Positions 37,653 to 46,129 of a stretch of 64,000 nucleotides of DNA are shown in pieces. Below the pieces are notes generated by a model. The model was not told the origin of the DNA, made no database searches, and saw nothing but the letters and a program-made list of their open reading frames with translations. This DNA comes from Pseudoalteromonas peptidolytica. GTDB lineage: Bacteria; Pseudomonadota; Gammaproteobacteria; Enterobacterales; Alteromonadaceae. The translations under genes were made by a program, and so were the position numbers. Location of the stretch: positions 62,001-126,000 of the forward strand of contig NZ_WEHZ01000010.1 in NCBI RefSeq assembly GCF_012641745.1. The letters are read 5' to 3'. Position 1 is the first letter of the stretch. Each line of letters opens with the position of its first letter.

Positions 37653-39638
37653 ATGATAAAAAACGCTCAAATACACTTCAATGATGCAGGTACACCAGTT
37701 GCAAATAGTTTTGACGATGTCTATTTCTCTAATGATGATGGCCTAGCCGAATCACATTATGTTTTTTATACTCAAAACCATATCGACGAGCGATTACAAA
37801 ATCATGGCAAAGATCGATTTGTCATCGCAGAGACGGGTTTTGGTACTGGTTTAAACTTCCTCAATGCTTGGCATCAGTTTAACCAGCGTAGCAAAGACGC
37901 CAGTGTTAACCAACTTCACTTTGTATCTTTTGAAAAGTATCCAATTCATATCGATGATTTAGTTAAAGCACTTCAAGCTTGGCCAACTCTAGCGCCACTT
38001 GCCAAAAAACTTTGCCAACAATACCCTATGGCACTTGAAGGCTGCCACAGGCTAGAGTTTGATAGTGGCTCAGTGACATTAGATTTATGGTTTGGAGATA
38101 TTCACGATAATCTACCGCAGATAAGTTTTGAACAAAACGGGATTATTGATGCTTGGTTCTTAGATGGTTTTGCGCCGAGCAAGAACCCTGACATGTGGCA
38201 ACAAAGCTTATTTAACGCCATGGCTAATATGAGCCGAGACAATGCAACTTTTGCGACTTTTACTGCCGCAGGTTTTGTCCGTCGAGGACTACAAGAAGCA
38301 GGGTTTGAGTGTAAAAAAGTAAAAGGATTTGGCCGCAAACGCGAAATGGTTGTGGGCAAGCTCAAACACGCAAATCAACAATCTAATACGCCACAATATT
38401 ACTCTGTTCAGCCGCGTCAGCTTAATAATATAGCAGTGATTGGTGGTGGTATTACGTCGAGCTGCTTGCTCTACCATCTCAGTAAAAGAAACCTAAATGC
38501 AACACTATTTTGTCAAGATGATGACCTGGCAAAAGGCGCATCACACAATCGCCAAGGCGCTGTTTATCCGAACTTACAAGCAGATAACACACCACCAAGT
38601 GAATTTTACGCTCATAGCTTTTTGTATGCTAAGCGTCTATATCAACACCTAGCAAGCAGTGGTTATGAATTTGCTCACGACTGGTGTGGTGTACTACTGC
38701 AATCGGTAACCAAGGCTAAACAAACGCAACACCAAAATCTAGTCGATAAAGCAGCCTGGCCACATGCTTTAGTATACCCAGTAGATAGCGAGCAAGCGTC
38801 GGCTATTGCTAACACACAGCTACCATACGGTGGACTTTTTATTCCCGAAGCAGGATGGTTAAACCCAGCAGAAGCAACAAAAGCGGTGTTTGAGGCCGCC
38901 CATGCCCTTACGCCAATCGAAACACATTTCAATACAGATATTATCAGGCTAGAAAAAGTGACCCAAGGCTGGATACTTCATACCGAAGAGCAGACGTTTG
39001 GACCTTTTTCAGATGTCTTTGTCTGCGGTGGCGAGCACTCAGATCGCTTCGAACAGACTCAACATGTGCCACTGCATGGTGTTCGTGGTCAAGTTTCTCA
39101 TATTGAGGCTGGTCAAGCGTCCAAGGCACTTACAACTGTACTTTGTCATAAAGGTTATTTTACCCCCGCGATGGACGAGCTACATTGCATGGGAGCCACC
39201 TTTGATAAAAACACTAAAAGTCGGGCAATAAAGGATGAGGACAATGTGACCAACCGTGCACAACTTGAAAACTTTTATCAAGGTACCGATTTGGTAAACA
39301 GCCTTGGTGATATTGTCTCAGAAAAGGCTGCGGTACGTTGCTGCTTCAACGACCACTTACCTATGCTTGGTCAAGTGCAACATAATGAGGAATTTTGTTC
39401 CGCATTTGCCAATTTACGAAAGGGAAAACACTACGGCTTTGATGAAGCTGCGCAGCCCTATCAAGGAATTCACATTGTTACAGGTTTTGGCGCTCGAGGA
39501 CTGTGCAGTGCACCACTTGCGACAGAGCATTTAGTTGCTGGTCTACTTGGCGAGGCAAGACCGTTTAGCGAGCGTGTTCATCAAGCCATTCACCCAGCGA
39601 GGTTACTTGTCAGAGATCTGATCAGAAAAAAAATTTGA
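37653..39638 (+). CDS. mnmC: Bifunctional tRNA wobble-uridine enzyme MnmC
   Basis: 661 residues from ATG 37653 (MIKNAQIHFNDAGTPVAN). A longer GTG frame from 37536 has no support. The N-terminal domain is a SAM methyltransferase (AETGFGTGLNFLNAWHQF, WFLDGFAPSKNPDMWQ). The C-terminal domain is an FAD oxidoreductase with IAVIGGGITSSCLLYHLSKRNL and the C-terminal TGFGARGLCSAPLATEHL. MnmC converts cmnm5(s2)U to nm5 and then mnm5(s2)U at position 34 of tRNAs such as the Lys tRNAs encoded in this window. The length matches Escherichia coli MnmC (668). Confidence 0.95.
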   Translation: MIKNAQIHFNDAGTPVANSFDDVYFSNDDGLAESHYVFYTQNHIDERLQNHGKDRFVIAETGFGTGLNFLNAWHQFNQRSKDASVNQLHFVSFEKYPIHIDDLVKALQAWPTLAPLAKKLCQQYPMALEGCHRLEFDSGSVTLDLWFGDIHDNLPQISFEQNGIIDAWFLDGFAPSKNPDMWQQSLFNAMANMSRDNATFATFTAAGFVRRGLQEAGFECKKVKGFGRKREMVVGKLKHANQQSNTPQYYSVQPRQLNNIAVIGGGITSSCLLYHLSKRNLNATLFCQDDDLAKGASHNRQGAVYPNLQADNTPPSEFYAHSFLYAKRLYQHLASSGYEFAHDWCGVLLQSVTKAKQTQHQNLVDKAAWPHALVYPVDSEQASAIANTQLPYGGLFIPEAGWLNPAEATKAVFEAAHALTPIETHFNTDIIRLEKVTQGWILHTEEQTFGPFSDVFVCGGEHSDRFEQTQHVPLHGVRGQVSHIEAGQASKALTTVLCHKGYFTPAMDELHCMGATFDKNTKSRAIKDEDNVTNRAQLENFYQGTDLVNSLGDIVSEKAAVRCCFNDHLPMLGQVQHNEEFCSAFANLRKGKHYGFDEAAQPYQGIHIVTGFGARGLCSAPLATEHLVAGLLGEARPFSERVHQAIHPARLLVRDLIRKKI

Positions 39639-39657
39639 CATTAGTTTGCGTAATAAA

Positions 39658-39730
39658 CCTAAGCTGTGGATAAGCAATGTGCATCCCCAGCTCAGGTTGC
39701 TTGATAAAAAGCGCGTACAAGTACGCACTT
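39658..39730 (+). terminator. Inverted module pair and terminator hairpin after mnmC
   Basis: CCTAAGCTGTGGAT (39658-39671) and ATCCCCAGCTCAGG (39683-39696) form an inverted repeat with 12 of 14 matches; each arm resembles the CCTGAGCTGCGGAT module of R1. A second hairpin follows: GCGCGTAC (39711-39718) with GTACGCAC (39721-39728) and then TTTT. The latter can end mnmC transcripts. Confidence 0.6.
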
Positions 39731-39796
39731 TTACTGTCTACCTTTTATTAAGTACTCTTATTCACTCAATTGAGCGACTGTTAAAGGAATATATTG

Positions 39797-40702
39797 TCAT
39801 TCCTTAATAAATGTAAAAGCACTTTTCGACATTTCTCCTTTCTTGTCACCACCATCGATGAGCAGAGACTGGAAATTGTACGTATACTGGCCGGCTGGCC
39901 AATAGGCAGGAATAGTGAAGTAACGACCGGTTTGAACATACTCTTCTTTTGGTGCCAGCTTGATTTCTGATGTCCCACCTAAATTATATGCCGTACCATC
40001 TGGCATGGTGATATATTCCCATGCTTCAACAGTTGCTCCTGTCTCTTCTTGGTTAGCGATGGAGTAAGCATAGTTTATTGTGCCACCTGTTGCTGCTATT
40101 TGCTGGTTACCCGCTTCAACGCTGGTAATTACGGACGTTGTGTTTCCAACAGTAAAGTTCGTGATATCTGCGTAGATAAATGAACGATTGTACTGGACTA
40201 AAGCTTCAGTCCAAACAAAATAATTTGGTGCTACATTCCAATCAGATATTAGTTTTACATCACGCAATTCATCAGTGATTTGCTTAAACTGCAGGTAAAA
40301 GTAGATGCTCTCACCGTTATTTGTCACTGCGTTTTTTGGAGAAAAGTTCGTATTGTAATGAACTTCGTTATACTCCGGGAACTCCATTTTGTTTGACTCG
40401 ATTTTATGTACTGTGCCACCAAGGTTTTTATTTGAAGCTGTTAACCCACCTTCAAAACTGGCAGAAAAATAACTGTTAGGATTACTATCGACATAGTAAT
40501 TATTCACTAATTCTGCCTCGGTGTCGTATGCAATCGTAAAGTTTAAGTTCTCTCCATCTTGTACCTGTGGACTTTCAGTACCGCTAGGAGTTTGTACAGA
40601 TCTAACTTTTGCATCAAAGTGTACAGTTATAATTTCAGCAGATGCTGATATAGAAAACAACAAACAAGAAATTGATAAGTAGGCGCTTTTTCGATTAAAC
40701 AT
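39797..40702 (-). CDS. Exported protein of unknown function
   Basis: 301 residues. Signal peptide about 1-22 (core SISCLLFSISASA), mature start near EIITV. The composition is rich in N, Y, T and E and poor in Cys, with predicted beta strands throughout: ITVHFDAKVRSV, LNFTIAYDTEAEL, YFSASFEGGL, and ATGGTINYAYSIAN. It reads like a secreted beta-sandwich with two domains, the second beginning near 190. No family is recognised. The 266-base gap before it holds no gene. Likely monocistronic. Confidence 0.72.
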   Translation of the reverse strand: MFNRKSAYLSISCLLFSISASAEIITVHFDAKVRSVQTPSGTESPQVQDGENLNFTIAYDTEAELVNNYYVDSNPNSYFSASFEGGLTASNKNLGGTVHKIESNKMEFPEYNEVHYNTNFSPKNAVTNNGESIYFYLQFKQITDELRDVKLISDWNVAPNYFVWTEALVQYNRSFIYADITNFTVGNTTSVITSVEAGNQQIAATGGTINYAYSIANQEETGATVEAWEYITMPDGTAYNLGGTSEIKLAPKEEYVQTGRYFTIPAYWPAGQYTYNFQSLLIDGGDKKGEMSKSAFTFIKE

Positions 40703-40968
40703 TAAATATTCCCTTTATAAGTTTTGTTAAATACCCATTTGATTAGTTAAGCAGTCTATGTTGGGAAGATGACCCCCAGTCTATACAGCATAGCTTCCTC
40801 TCAAATAACGCATATTTCACGCAGAAACTGCAAAAATATCTTAATCAAAATAATCTGTCATAGAGTAAATTATTTTAGTACCCACTTTATGAACATGAAA
40901 AGTGTAAACTAAATGTGTATACTATCTCAAGGCAAAAATAGAAGAATTCGATATAACTATCATTTTTA

Positions 40969-42453
40969 TTATCCGTGACCGTTGAGATAACACCCCGGCT
41001 TTCTGGGGCAACTTTTGCCGCGAGTACATATGACTCGGACAGCGCCTTCAAGCCCCCTCTCAACCCACTGAATATTCAAAATTTTTGCAACCCTCAATAA
41101 CTGCGTTTTCATATGGTATGGCACAACACTTGAGCCTCCATAACTGATACACGCTTGCTGTAGCTCTCCCACTAAAGTGTCTGCATCTATACCTTGAGCC
41201 CGAATGGCAGGATTTAAGTCAAGACCTGCGCAGAGCACCCTAGGACGATTTGCCACATCTGTGATTTTCACTGATTCACAGCAATATAACCTTGGCTTGC
41301 CATTAACATTCAGAATAGAAAGCTGGGCACTGGCGGCATTACTATCATCATGGAACTTTCTGAAGACGGCCCAATGCTGACAAGGATCGGCAACGCTGCG
41401 CATATTGCCCCACGGTAATGGGATCCCATTGCCTCGGTATACTGCTTTTAGCTTTCCAGCCTGATATGCGTCAAAGTAGTGCCAATGCGGGTAAGGTGAT
41501 ACGGAAGTCATCCGACGCATTGCTACTGACGCAGAAATCCCCAACGACTCATGCACACGAACATCATACCCTCTACTTTCAAGTAGCTGTCGAAATGGCG
41601 TGCGAGGGCACAGCAGTGCCCCAGCGAAAAAACTTGATTCAAAGTCTTGCCAAGCACCAAGAATATCCTGTGCATTTGGCGTATCGTGGTCTGGGTTGTC
41701 ACTATTCTTACGGCTTTCTCCTGTACTTAGTACACAGTCTAGTCCCTCATTATTGTGTAGCACTGCATGACCAATATGAACGGCTAAGTCATATTTCATC
41801 CTCGCCGGATGGGATTGCAGTATGCGATTTATAAACACCACATTTGGCTCTTTAAAGTAGGAAGTCACAATTCCCTCATTGAGACTTCCTGATTGCTCGA
41901 ACCACTCTACCTTTCTTCCCTTGGCCAGTAAAAGAGACATCAGATCTTCACAACTTAAATATAAATTTTTACCGCCAACTTCATCGGCTACACGCTCCAA
42001 ATCTGGAAAATGATTTTGGTGATGCTCTTGATGGGCACGGATCAGAAGGTGCGCAAACTGCCTACCACTAATACCAGCTTGAGAGAGCATTTCTGGAATA
42101 GCGATTTGTAAAATGTCTTTCTCAAATAAAAAATTGGGCTCTAGCGCCATACCCACGATACCACCAGAGCTGCCCTTATCAGGTGCAATCTCAGGTGCCT
42201 CAGGTTGACTATCTAAAAACCACTCAATCGGCTTTTGAAATACGTTAGAGAAGTTTTCTAGCATCGCTTCGCTTGGCGTACGCTGACCCCGTTCAATCAT
42301 GGATAAGTATGAAACGGATGGTGCACTACTCGGGTCTTGCTTAACACACCTTGCCGATAAATCTTCCAAAGTTAGGTGGTTACGCTTTCTTAAATTTCTT
42401 ATTTTCGTACCCAAAAAGTGAGATTTTCGAATTAAACTTGCAGCTTTTGCCAT
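40969..42453 (-). CDS. XRE regulator, DUF3612/ScfR-like with degenerate ImmA/IrrE core
   Basis: 494 residues. The N-terminal helix-turn-helix of the HTH_3 kind is at about 17-75 (LGTKIRNLRKRNHLTLEDLS ... SYLSMIERGQRTPS). A large sensor part follows. At 225-234 VHIGHAVLHN stands where ImmA/IrrE proteases have HExxH, so the catalytic His-Glu is lost. The last 19 residues hold three cysteines spaced six apart (476, 482, 488). The layout recalls RamB, PrpR and ScfR regulators, which sense short-chain acyl-CoA and control the glyoxylate or methylcitrate pathways; DUF3612 is my best family guess. It is divergent from the malate synthase-like small gene and is probably autoregulated through the operator repeats at 42457-42507. 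Confidence 0.85.
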   Translation of the reverse strand: MAKAASLIRKSHFLGTKIRNLRKRNHLTLEDLSARCVKQDPSSAPSVSYLSMIERGQRTPSEAMLENFSNVFQKPIEWFLDSQPEAPEIAPDKGSSGGIVGMALEPNFLFEKDILQIAIPEMLSQAGISGRQFAHLLIRAHQEHHQNHFPDLERVADEVGGKNLYLSCEDLMSLLLAKGRKVEWFEQSGSLNEGIVTSYFKEPNVVFINRILQSHPARMKYDLAVHIGHAVLHNNEGLDCVLSTGESRKNSDNPDHDTPNAQDILGAWQDFESSFFAGALLCPRTPFRQLLESRGYDVRVHESLGISASVAMRRMTSVSPYPHWHYFDAYQAGKLKAVYRGNGIPLPWGNMRSVADPCQHWAVFRKFHDDSNAASAQLSILNVNGKPRLYCCESVKITDVANRPRVLCAGLDLNPAIRAQGIDADTLVGELQQACISYGGSSVVPYHMKTQLLRVAKILNIQWVERGLEGAVRVICTRGKSCPRKPGCYLNGHG

Positions 42454-42456
42454 TAT

Positions 42457-42507
42457 TTCACACCCCTTTTTGTGAAATTCACACTGTGAAATTCTTTTTG
42501 TGAAATT
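42457..42507. promoter_or_regulatory. Operator array: TGTGAAATT at 14-bp spacing
   Basis: TGTGAAATT occurs at 42471, 42485 and 42499, exactly 14 bp apart. An inverted TTTCACA at 42457 keeps the same step. The array begins three bases before the regulator start codon and spans its likely leader and ribosome-binding region, in the gap between the regulator and the divergent small gene. TTTCACA/TGTGAAA is similar in shape to the palindromic TTTGCAAA-type sites reported for RamB-like regulators. Confidence 0.6.
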
Positions 42508-42597
42508 ATTTAGATATTTAACTTACACTCAAGATGTATACAAAACAACCAGAATATATTTCCCAATTTATGACAACATGAACAAGAGAGGTGGATC

Positions 42598-43086
42598 ATG
42601 GCAGCGCAATTACAACCGCATACAGAGCAACTAATTGACGATACGAAAGCGCAACAGTCAATGCTGGCAAAACAGTATCTTGATGAACAGTGTCCTTTAG
42701 AATTTGGTTCACACATGGAGGTGACAGACTATGTGATTTACTACAACCACCTGCTTGCGTTTTTTGCCAACGGCACCCATTGTGGCTTAAAAAAGTGTAG
42801 CCAATTCGTCGCGCTTTGCGGTCACCGTGAAACGCCGGAAGTTATTTTGTTAAAGCAAGACGATGGCTTACATATTGAAGTTACCTTCAATCGCTGCGGA
42901 GCACTTGGCCAATTTGATAATGCACATATCGAAGATATCATCGTTGAAACACCATTGGCATCTGTGGTTGGGAAAAAGACTAAAACCCAGCTTCAAAAGC
43001 TGTGGATGAGCTTTTATCATGGTGTGCAACAACCCGCGGGAAGAGCCTGCTATCGTGCCAAAAATGGGGATGATTATGAACTTTGA
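42598..43086 (+). CDS. Free-standing malate synthase G insertion-domain-like protein
   Basis: 162 residues, no signal peptide. The ribosome site GAGAGG lies six bases before the ATG. Residues about 28-130 follow in order the non-catalytic inserted domain of malate synthase G: YLDEQCPLEFGSHMEV, CSQFVALCGHRETPEVILLK, GLHIEVTFNR and HIEDIIVETP, then a C-terminal RAKNGDDYEL like the DGSEISL strand. In GlcB the next block carries catalytic CEDSVAAVDAEDK; here that region is VVGKKTKTQLQKLW and the TIM barrel is absent, so enzymatic malate synthase activity is excluded. The resemblance is from memory. It may bind an acyl-CoA, glyoxylate or partner protein, or be a stable remnant. It is divergent from the XRE regulator. 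Confidence 0.72.
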   Translation: MAAQLQPHTEQLIDDTKAQQSMLAKQYLDEQCPLEFGSHMEVTDYVIYYNHLLAFFANGTHCGLKKCSQFVALCGHRETPEVILLKQDDGLHIEVTFNRCGALGQFDNAHIEDIIVETPLASVVGKKTKTQLQKLWMSFYHGVQQPAGRACYRAKNGDDYEL

Positions 43087-43180
43087 GTAAACACTCAATG
43101 ATTTGTAATCAAATCGCTCAAACATTCAGTAAGTTTTAAGCTAAGCTAATTAAAATACCGCTCTTTTTCCGACTGAGCAC

Positions 43181-45367
43181 ATGACGAAATTGCTTAATTT
43201 TCTAAAAAACATTAACTGGATGCTTTGGGCGCTCATACTTGGTATTTTTGCTGGTTTAATTTTCGGTGAACGGTTATCATTTTTAAAGCCTATCGGTACA
43301 GGTTTTGTGAACCTGATGCAAATCACTATTCTTCCTTATATCGTCGTCAGCCTCATCGTGGGGTTGGGGAAATTTAATCCAGAACAAGTTAAAAGCATTC
43401 TTGCAAAAGCGGCGCTAGTCATGCTCTCTATTTGGGTGATAGGTCTTGCTGTGATCTGGTGCTTTATTATGACATTACCAGCGCATGATGCTGGCACCTT
43501 TTTCTCCCCTGCGCTGGTTGCAGCAGCGCCCGAAATAGACTTTGTAAAACATTATATTCCCTCAAACCCTTTTGCTTCTATGGCAGAAGGTAATGTACCG
43601 GCCTTAGTCATATTTTGTATCGCTCTGGGCATGGCGCTTATTTCTAACCAAAAGAAGAACCGGTTACTCGATGTATTAGAAGTCGTCGGTCAAGGTCTGT
43701 CGGTCATTTCGAAGAAGATCATAGCCATCTTCCCTATCGGTATTTTTGCTATGACAGCAAGCACGGCAGGCACGATGAGCGCTGAAGAACTGTCTGAATT
43801 ACAGGTGTACTGGGTTGTGGTTTTATGTGTCGGCGTGTATTTGATGTTAGTGCTGCTCCCTATGCTTGTTGCCGCACTCACCCCTGTAAAGTATCGCGAC
43901 CTCATCATGGTTATGCGCAATGCGTGGATCACCGCATTCAGTACCGGCAACGTTTTTATTGTATTACCAGTGATCACCGAAGGGATAAAAGACCATTTAC
44001 GCAAAATCAAGCAAAGCGATGAAAACTCTGATCACATTGCTGAGGTGCTCGTACCTATCGCTTATACCTTCCCAAGTTTAGGTAAGCTAACTACCTTAAT
44101 TTTCGTCTCTTTTGCAGCATGGCTTACCGGCAACCAAATCGGCTTCGAACAAATCCCTAATGTGTCTTTGTCGGCGATGCTGAGTTACTTTGCGAATGTG
44201 CATATTGCTATTCCCTATTTACTGGATATTTTACGCGTTCCCGCAGACACTTATCAGCTGTATCTCTCTATGTCTGTACTGACTGCCAAAGTGGTTTCTC
44301 CTACCACTGTGGTATATATCTTTGCTTTTGTATTTTTGTGTATTTTTATCAACCGTAAACAGCTCCACTTGAAACGAGTACGATCAGTTTACTATTTGAC
44401 CTTACTATCTGCTTTACTCCCGGCATTTATGTTGTTGAGTTTTACAGCAAATAATTACCTCGGCAAACAAACTAAGTCGGCAGATGAAGCGATTGCAAAT
44501 ATGGTGATTTCAGATACTGTGCCAGCGCATGTACTTAGCTATGTACCCAAGGCATACCAAAGCGGTGAATTATCACTTACCAATATTGATGTGATCAAAA
44601 AGCGTAATCTACTGCGTGTTGGATACCTCGTTGATAATGTTCCGTTTAGTTACTTCAATCAAAAAGATCAACTGGTCGGTTTTGATGTCAGTTTGGCTCA
44701 TAGATTGGCATCTGATTTGGGAGTACGAGTTGAGTTTATTCCATTTAAAAAACCGCAATTAGCAACCTACCTTAATAAAGGCTATTTTGATGTTGCAATG
44801 TCAGGTCTTGAAATAAATATAACTGACTTACAGAATGTACGTTTTAGTGACAAAGTACTGGAATTACAACTGGCTTTGTTAGCAAAAGATCATGATTTAA
44901 AAAGATTCACAGACAAGTCCGCATTACTTACTTTGGAAAAGCTGAAGCTTGCACATATGGAGTATGCGCCAATACTCAAACAATTAGCCCTGCAAAACCC
45001 AAAAGTGCAAGTATCCAGTATTAACAACCTACAAAGCTATTTCGAACATCCAGATCAATATGACGCTTTGGTGATTAGCGCTGAAGCTGGCTTTGCTTGG
45101 AGTATGTTTTACCCCCAGTTTGGGGTTGTAGTACCAAAGGGTGCTGACTTGAAATATCCCGTAGGCTTTGCAGTGGCAAAACGCAATCAAGACTTACTCA
45201 GTTATGTTAATTCTTGGCTTACTATTCAGCACACCAATGGCCATATCGATAAGACCTACGATTATTGGATTTTAGGTAAAGGCAGTATTCAGAAACAGAC
45301 CCGATGGTCTTTAATGGATGAGCTGGAAATTGACCCCAATACTCTTATAGAGAAAATTAAGTTTTAA
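43181..45367 (+). CDS. Dicarboxylate/cation symporter fused to a solute-binding domain
   Basis: 728 residues. Residues 1 to about 430 are a DAACS (GltP/DctA) transporter with eight helices and the LPAHDAGTFFSP, SNPFASMAEGNVPALVIFCIALGMAL and STGNVFIVLPVITEG segments. The usual NMDGT sodium/substrate motif is not found; PSLGKLTTLIF stands in its place. After a last helix (about 405-425) a periplasmic SBP_bac_3 domain begins at about 475: LLRVGYLVDNVPFSYFNQKDQLVGFDVSLAHRL (split here by position), GYFDVAMSGLEIN and YPVGFAVAKRN. It joins a secondary carrier to an ABC-type binding module in one chain. Substrate may be an acidic amino acid or dicarboxylate. It follows the small malate synthase-like gene by 94 bases. 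Confidence 0.9.
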   Translation: MTKLLNFLKNINWMLWALILGIFAGLIFGERLSFLKPIGTGFVNLMQITILPYIVVSLIVGLGKFNPEQVKSILAKAALVMLSIWVIGLAVIWCFIMTLPAHDAGTFFSPALVAAAPEIDFVKHYIPSNPFASMAEGNVPALVIFCIALGMALISNQKKNRLLDVLEVVGQGLSVISKKIIAIFPIGIFAMTASTAGTMSAEELSELQVYWVVVLCVGVYLMLVLLPMLVAALTPVKYRDLIMVMRNAWITAFSTGNVFIVLPVITEGIKDHLRKIKQSDENSDHIAEVLVPIAYTFPSLGKLTTLIFVSFAAWLTGNQIGFEQIPNVSLSAMLSYFANVHIAIPYLLDILRVPADTYQLYLSMSVLTAKVVSPTTVVYIFAFVFLCIFINRKQLHLKRVRSVYYLTLLSALLPAFMLLSFTANNYLGKQTKSADEAIANMVISDTVPAHVLSYVPKAYQSGELSLTNIDVIKKRNLLRVGYLVDNVPFSYFNQKDQLVGFDVSLAHRLASDLGVRVEFIPFKKPQLATYLNKGYFDVAMSGLEINITDLQNVRFSDKVLELQLALLAKDHDLKRFTDKSALLTLEKLKLAHMEYAPILKQLALQNPKVQVSSINNLQSYFEHPDQYDALVISAEAGFAWSMFYPQFGVVVPKGADLKYPVGFAVAKRNQDLLSYVNSWLTIQHTNGHIDKTYDYWILGKGSIQKQTRWSLMDELEIDPNTLIEKIKF

Positions 45368-45372
45368 AAAAC

Positions 45373-45400
45373 GCCATCAGTTAACGCGTTAACTGATGGC
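45373..45400. terminator. Perfect 28-bp palindrome after the symporter gene
   Basis: GCCATCAGTTAAC (45373-45385) and GTTAACTGATGGC (45388-45400) pair completely. On the minus strand GTTTTTT follows; on the plus strand there is no T-run. It sits six bases after the symporter stop. It works best as a terminator for minus-strand read-through, perhaps from recD, and may also trim the symporter 3' end. Confidence 0.6.
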
Positions 45401-45586
45401 AAATCTACTCACTGGGCGAGCTAGCTCTTAAGCTCTCTCTAACCTTAGAACACCCCAAAAATAAAACAAGTTAATAACAAAAAACTAATAACAAAATAGA
45501 TAGATTCAAGTGCGGCTATTTATTGTTCAATGTAGTTGCTTGTGATACCGTTAACTAAAATTGTATCTATAATAAGGATAATAATA

Positions 45587-46111
45587 ATGACATCAGTATA
45601 CTTACGTCAGTTGATAGGTGCTCTGGTTGCGACTTTTCCGTTGTTTAGTGTCGCATCTGTAGATGACAACAATCAGCAAGTGATTGAACGTATAGAAGTC
45701 ATTGGCGAAAAGCCTCAATATGTCTTGAAGCTCGAAATGGAAAGTGCCAAAAAAGACTTTTATGATTTGTACAACAAGTTTGCTTCGGATGATTCATTCA
45801 AGACTAAATGTGATAAAAAGCCGCGACATGGCAGCAAAATAAAATCATTCAAATGCGAAACTCGATTCACAAAGGAAAGTTTTCACAGCCTCACCAAGCA
45901 GCACATACAGCTTAATATCCAAGACTTAAAAAACCCCGCTTATTCTTTAAAGTATCTCTCCATGCCTGATGCTTCAGATGTTCGTTCAGTCACTAACACC
46001 AAAAGAAAGGCACAAAAAGCCGACATCCTAACGCAGATCAATGAAAACCCAGAGCTAAGAGCGGCATTTGAACGATTTGCCAAAAAGTATGATGCGTATG
46101 AAAATCGCTAA
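45587..46111 (+). CDS. Small exported protein of unknown function
   Basis: 174 residues from ATG 45587, with AAGGAT seven bases upstream; a 17-residue longer frame is rejected. Signal peptide about 1-20 (LIGALVATFPLFSVAS). Then an acidic start VDDNNQQVIERIEVIGEKP, found at the head of many secreted Alteromonadales proteins. The mature part has two cysteines (about 81 and 94) that could form a disulfide, and many Lys residues. The pattern LEMESAKKDFYDLYNKFASDD...C is shared, to my recollection, by a set of uncharacterised marine proteins. Convergent with recD; the gap is 18 bases. Confidence 0.7.
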   Translation: MTSVYLRQLIGALVATFPLFSVASVDDNNQQVIERIEVIGEKPQYVLKLEMESAKKDFYDLYNKFASDDSFKTKCDKKPRHGSKIKSFKCETRFTKESFHSLTKQHIQLNIQDLKNPAYSLKYLSMPDASDVRSVTNTKRKAQKADILTQINENPELRAAFERFAKKYDAYENR

Positions 46112-46129
46112 CTAGGCTGATGTAATGGC

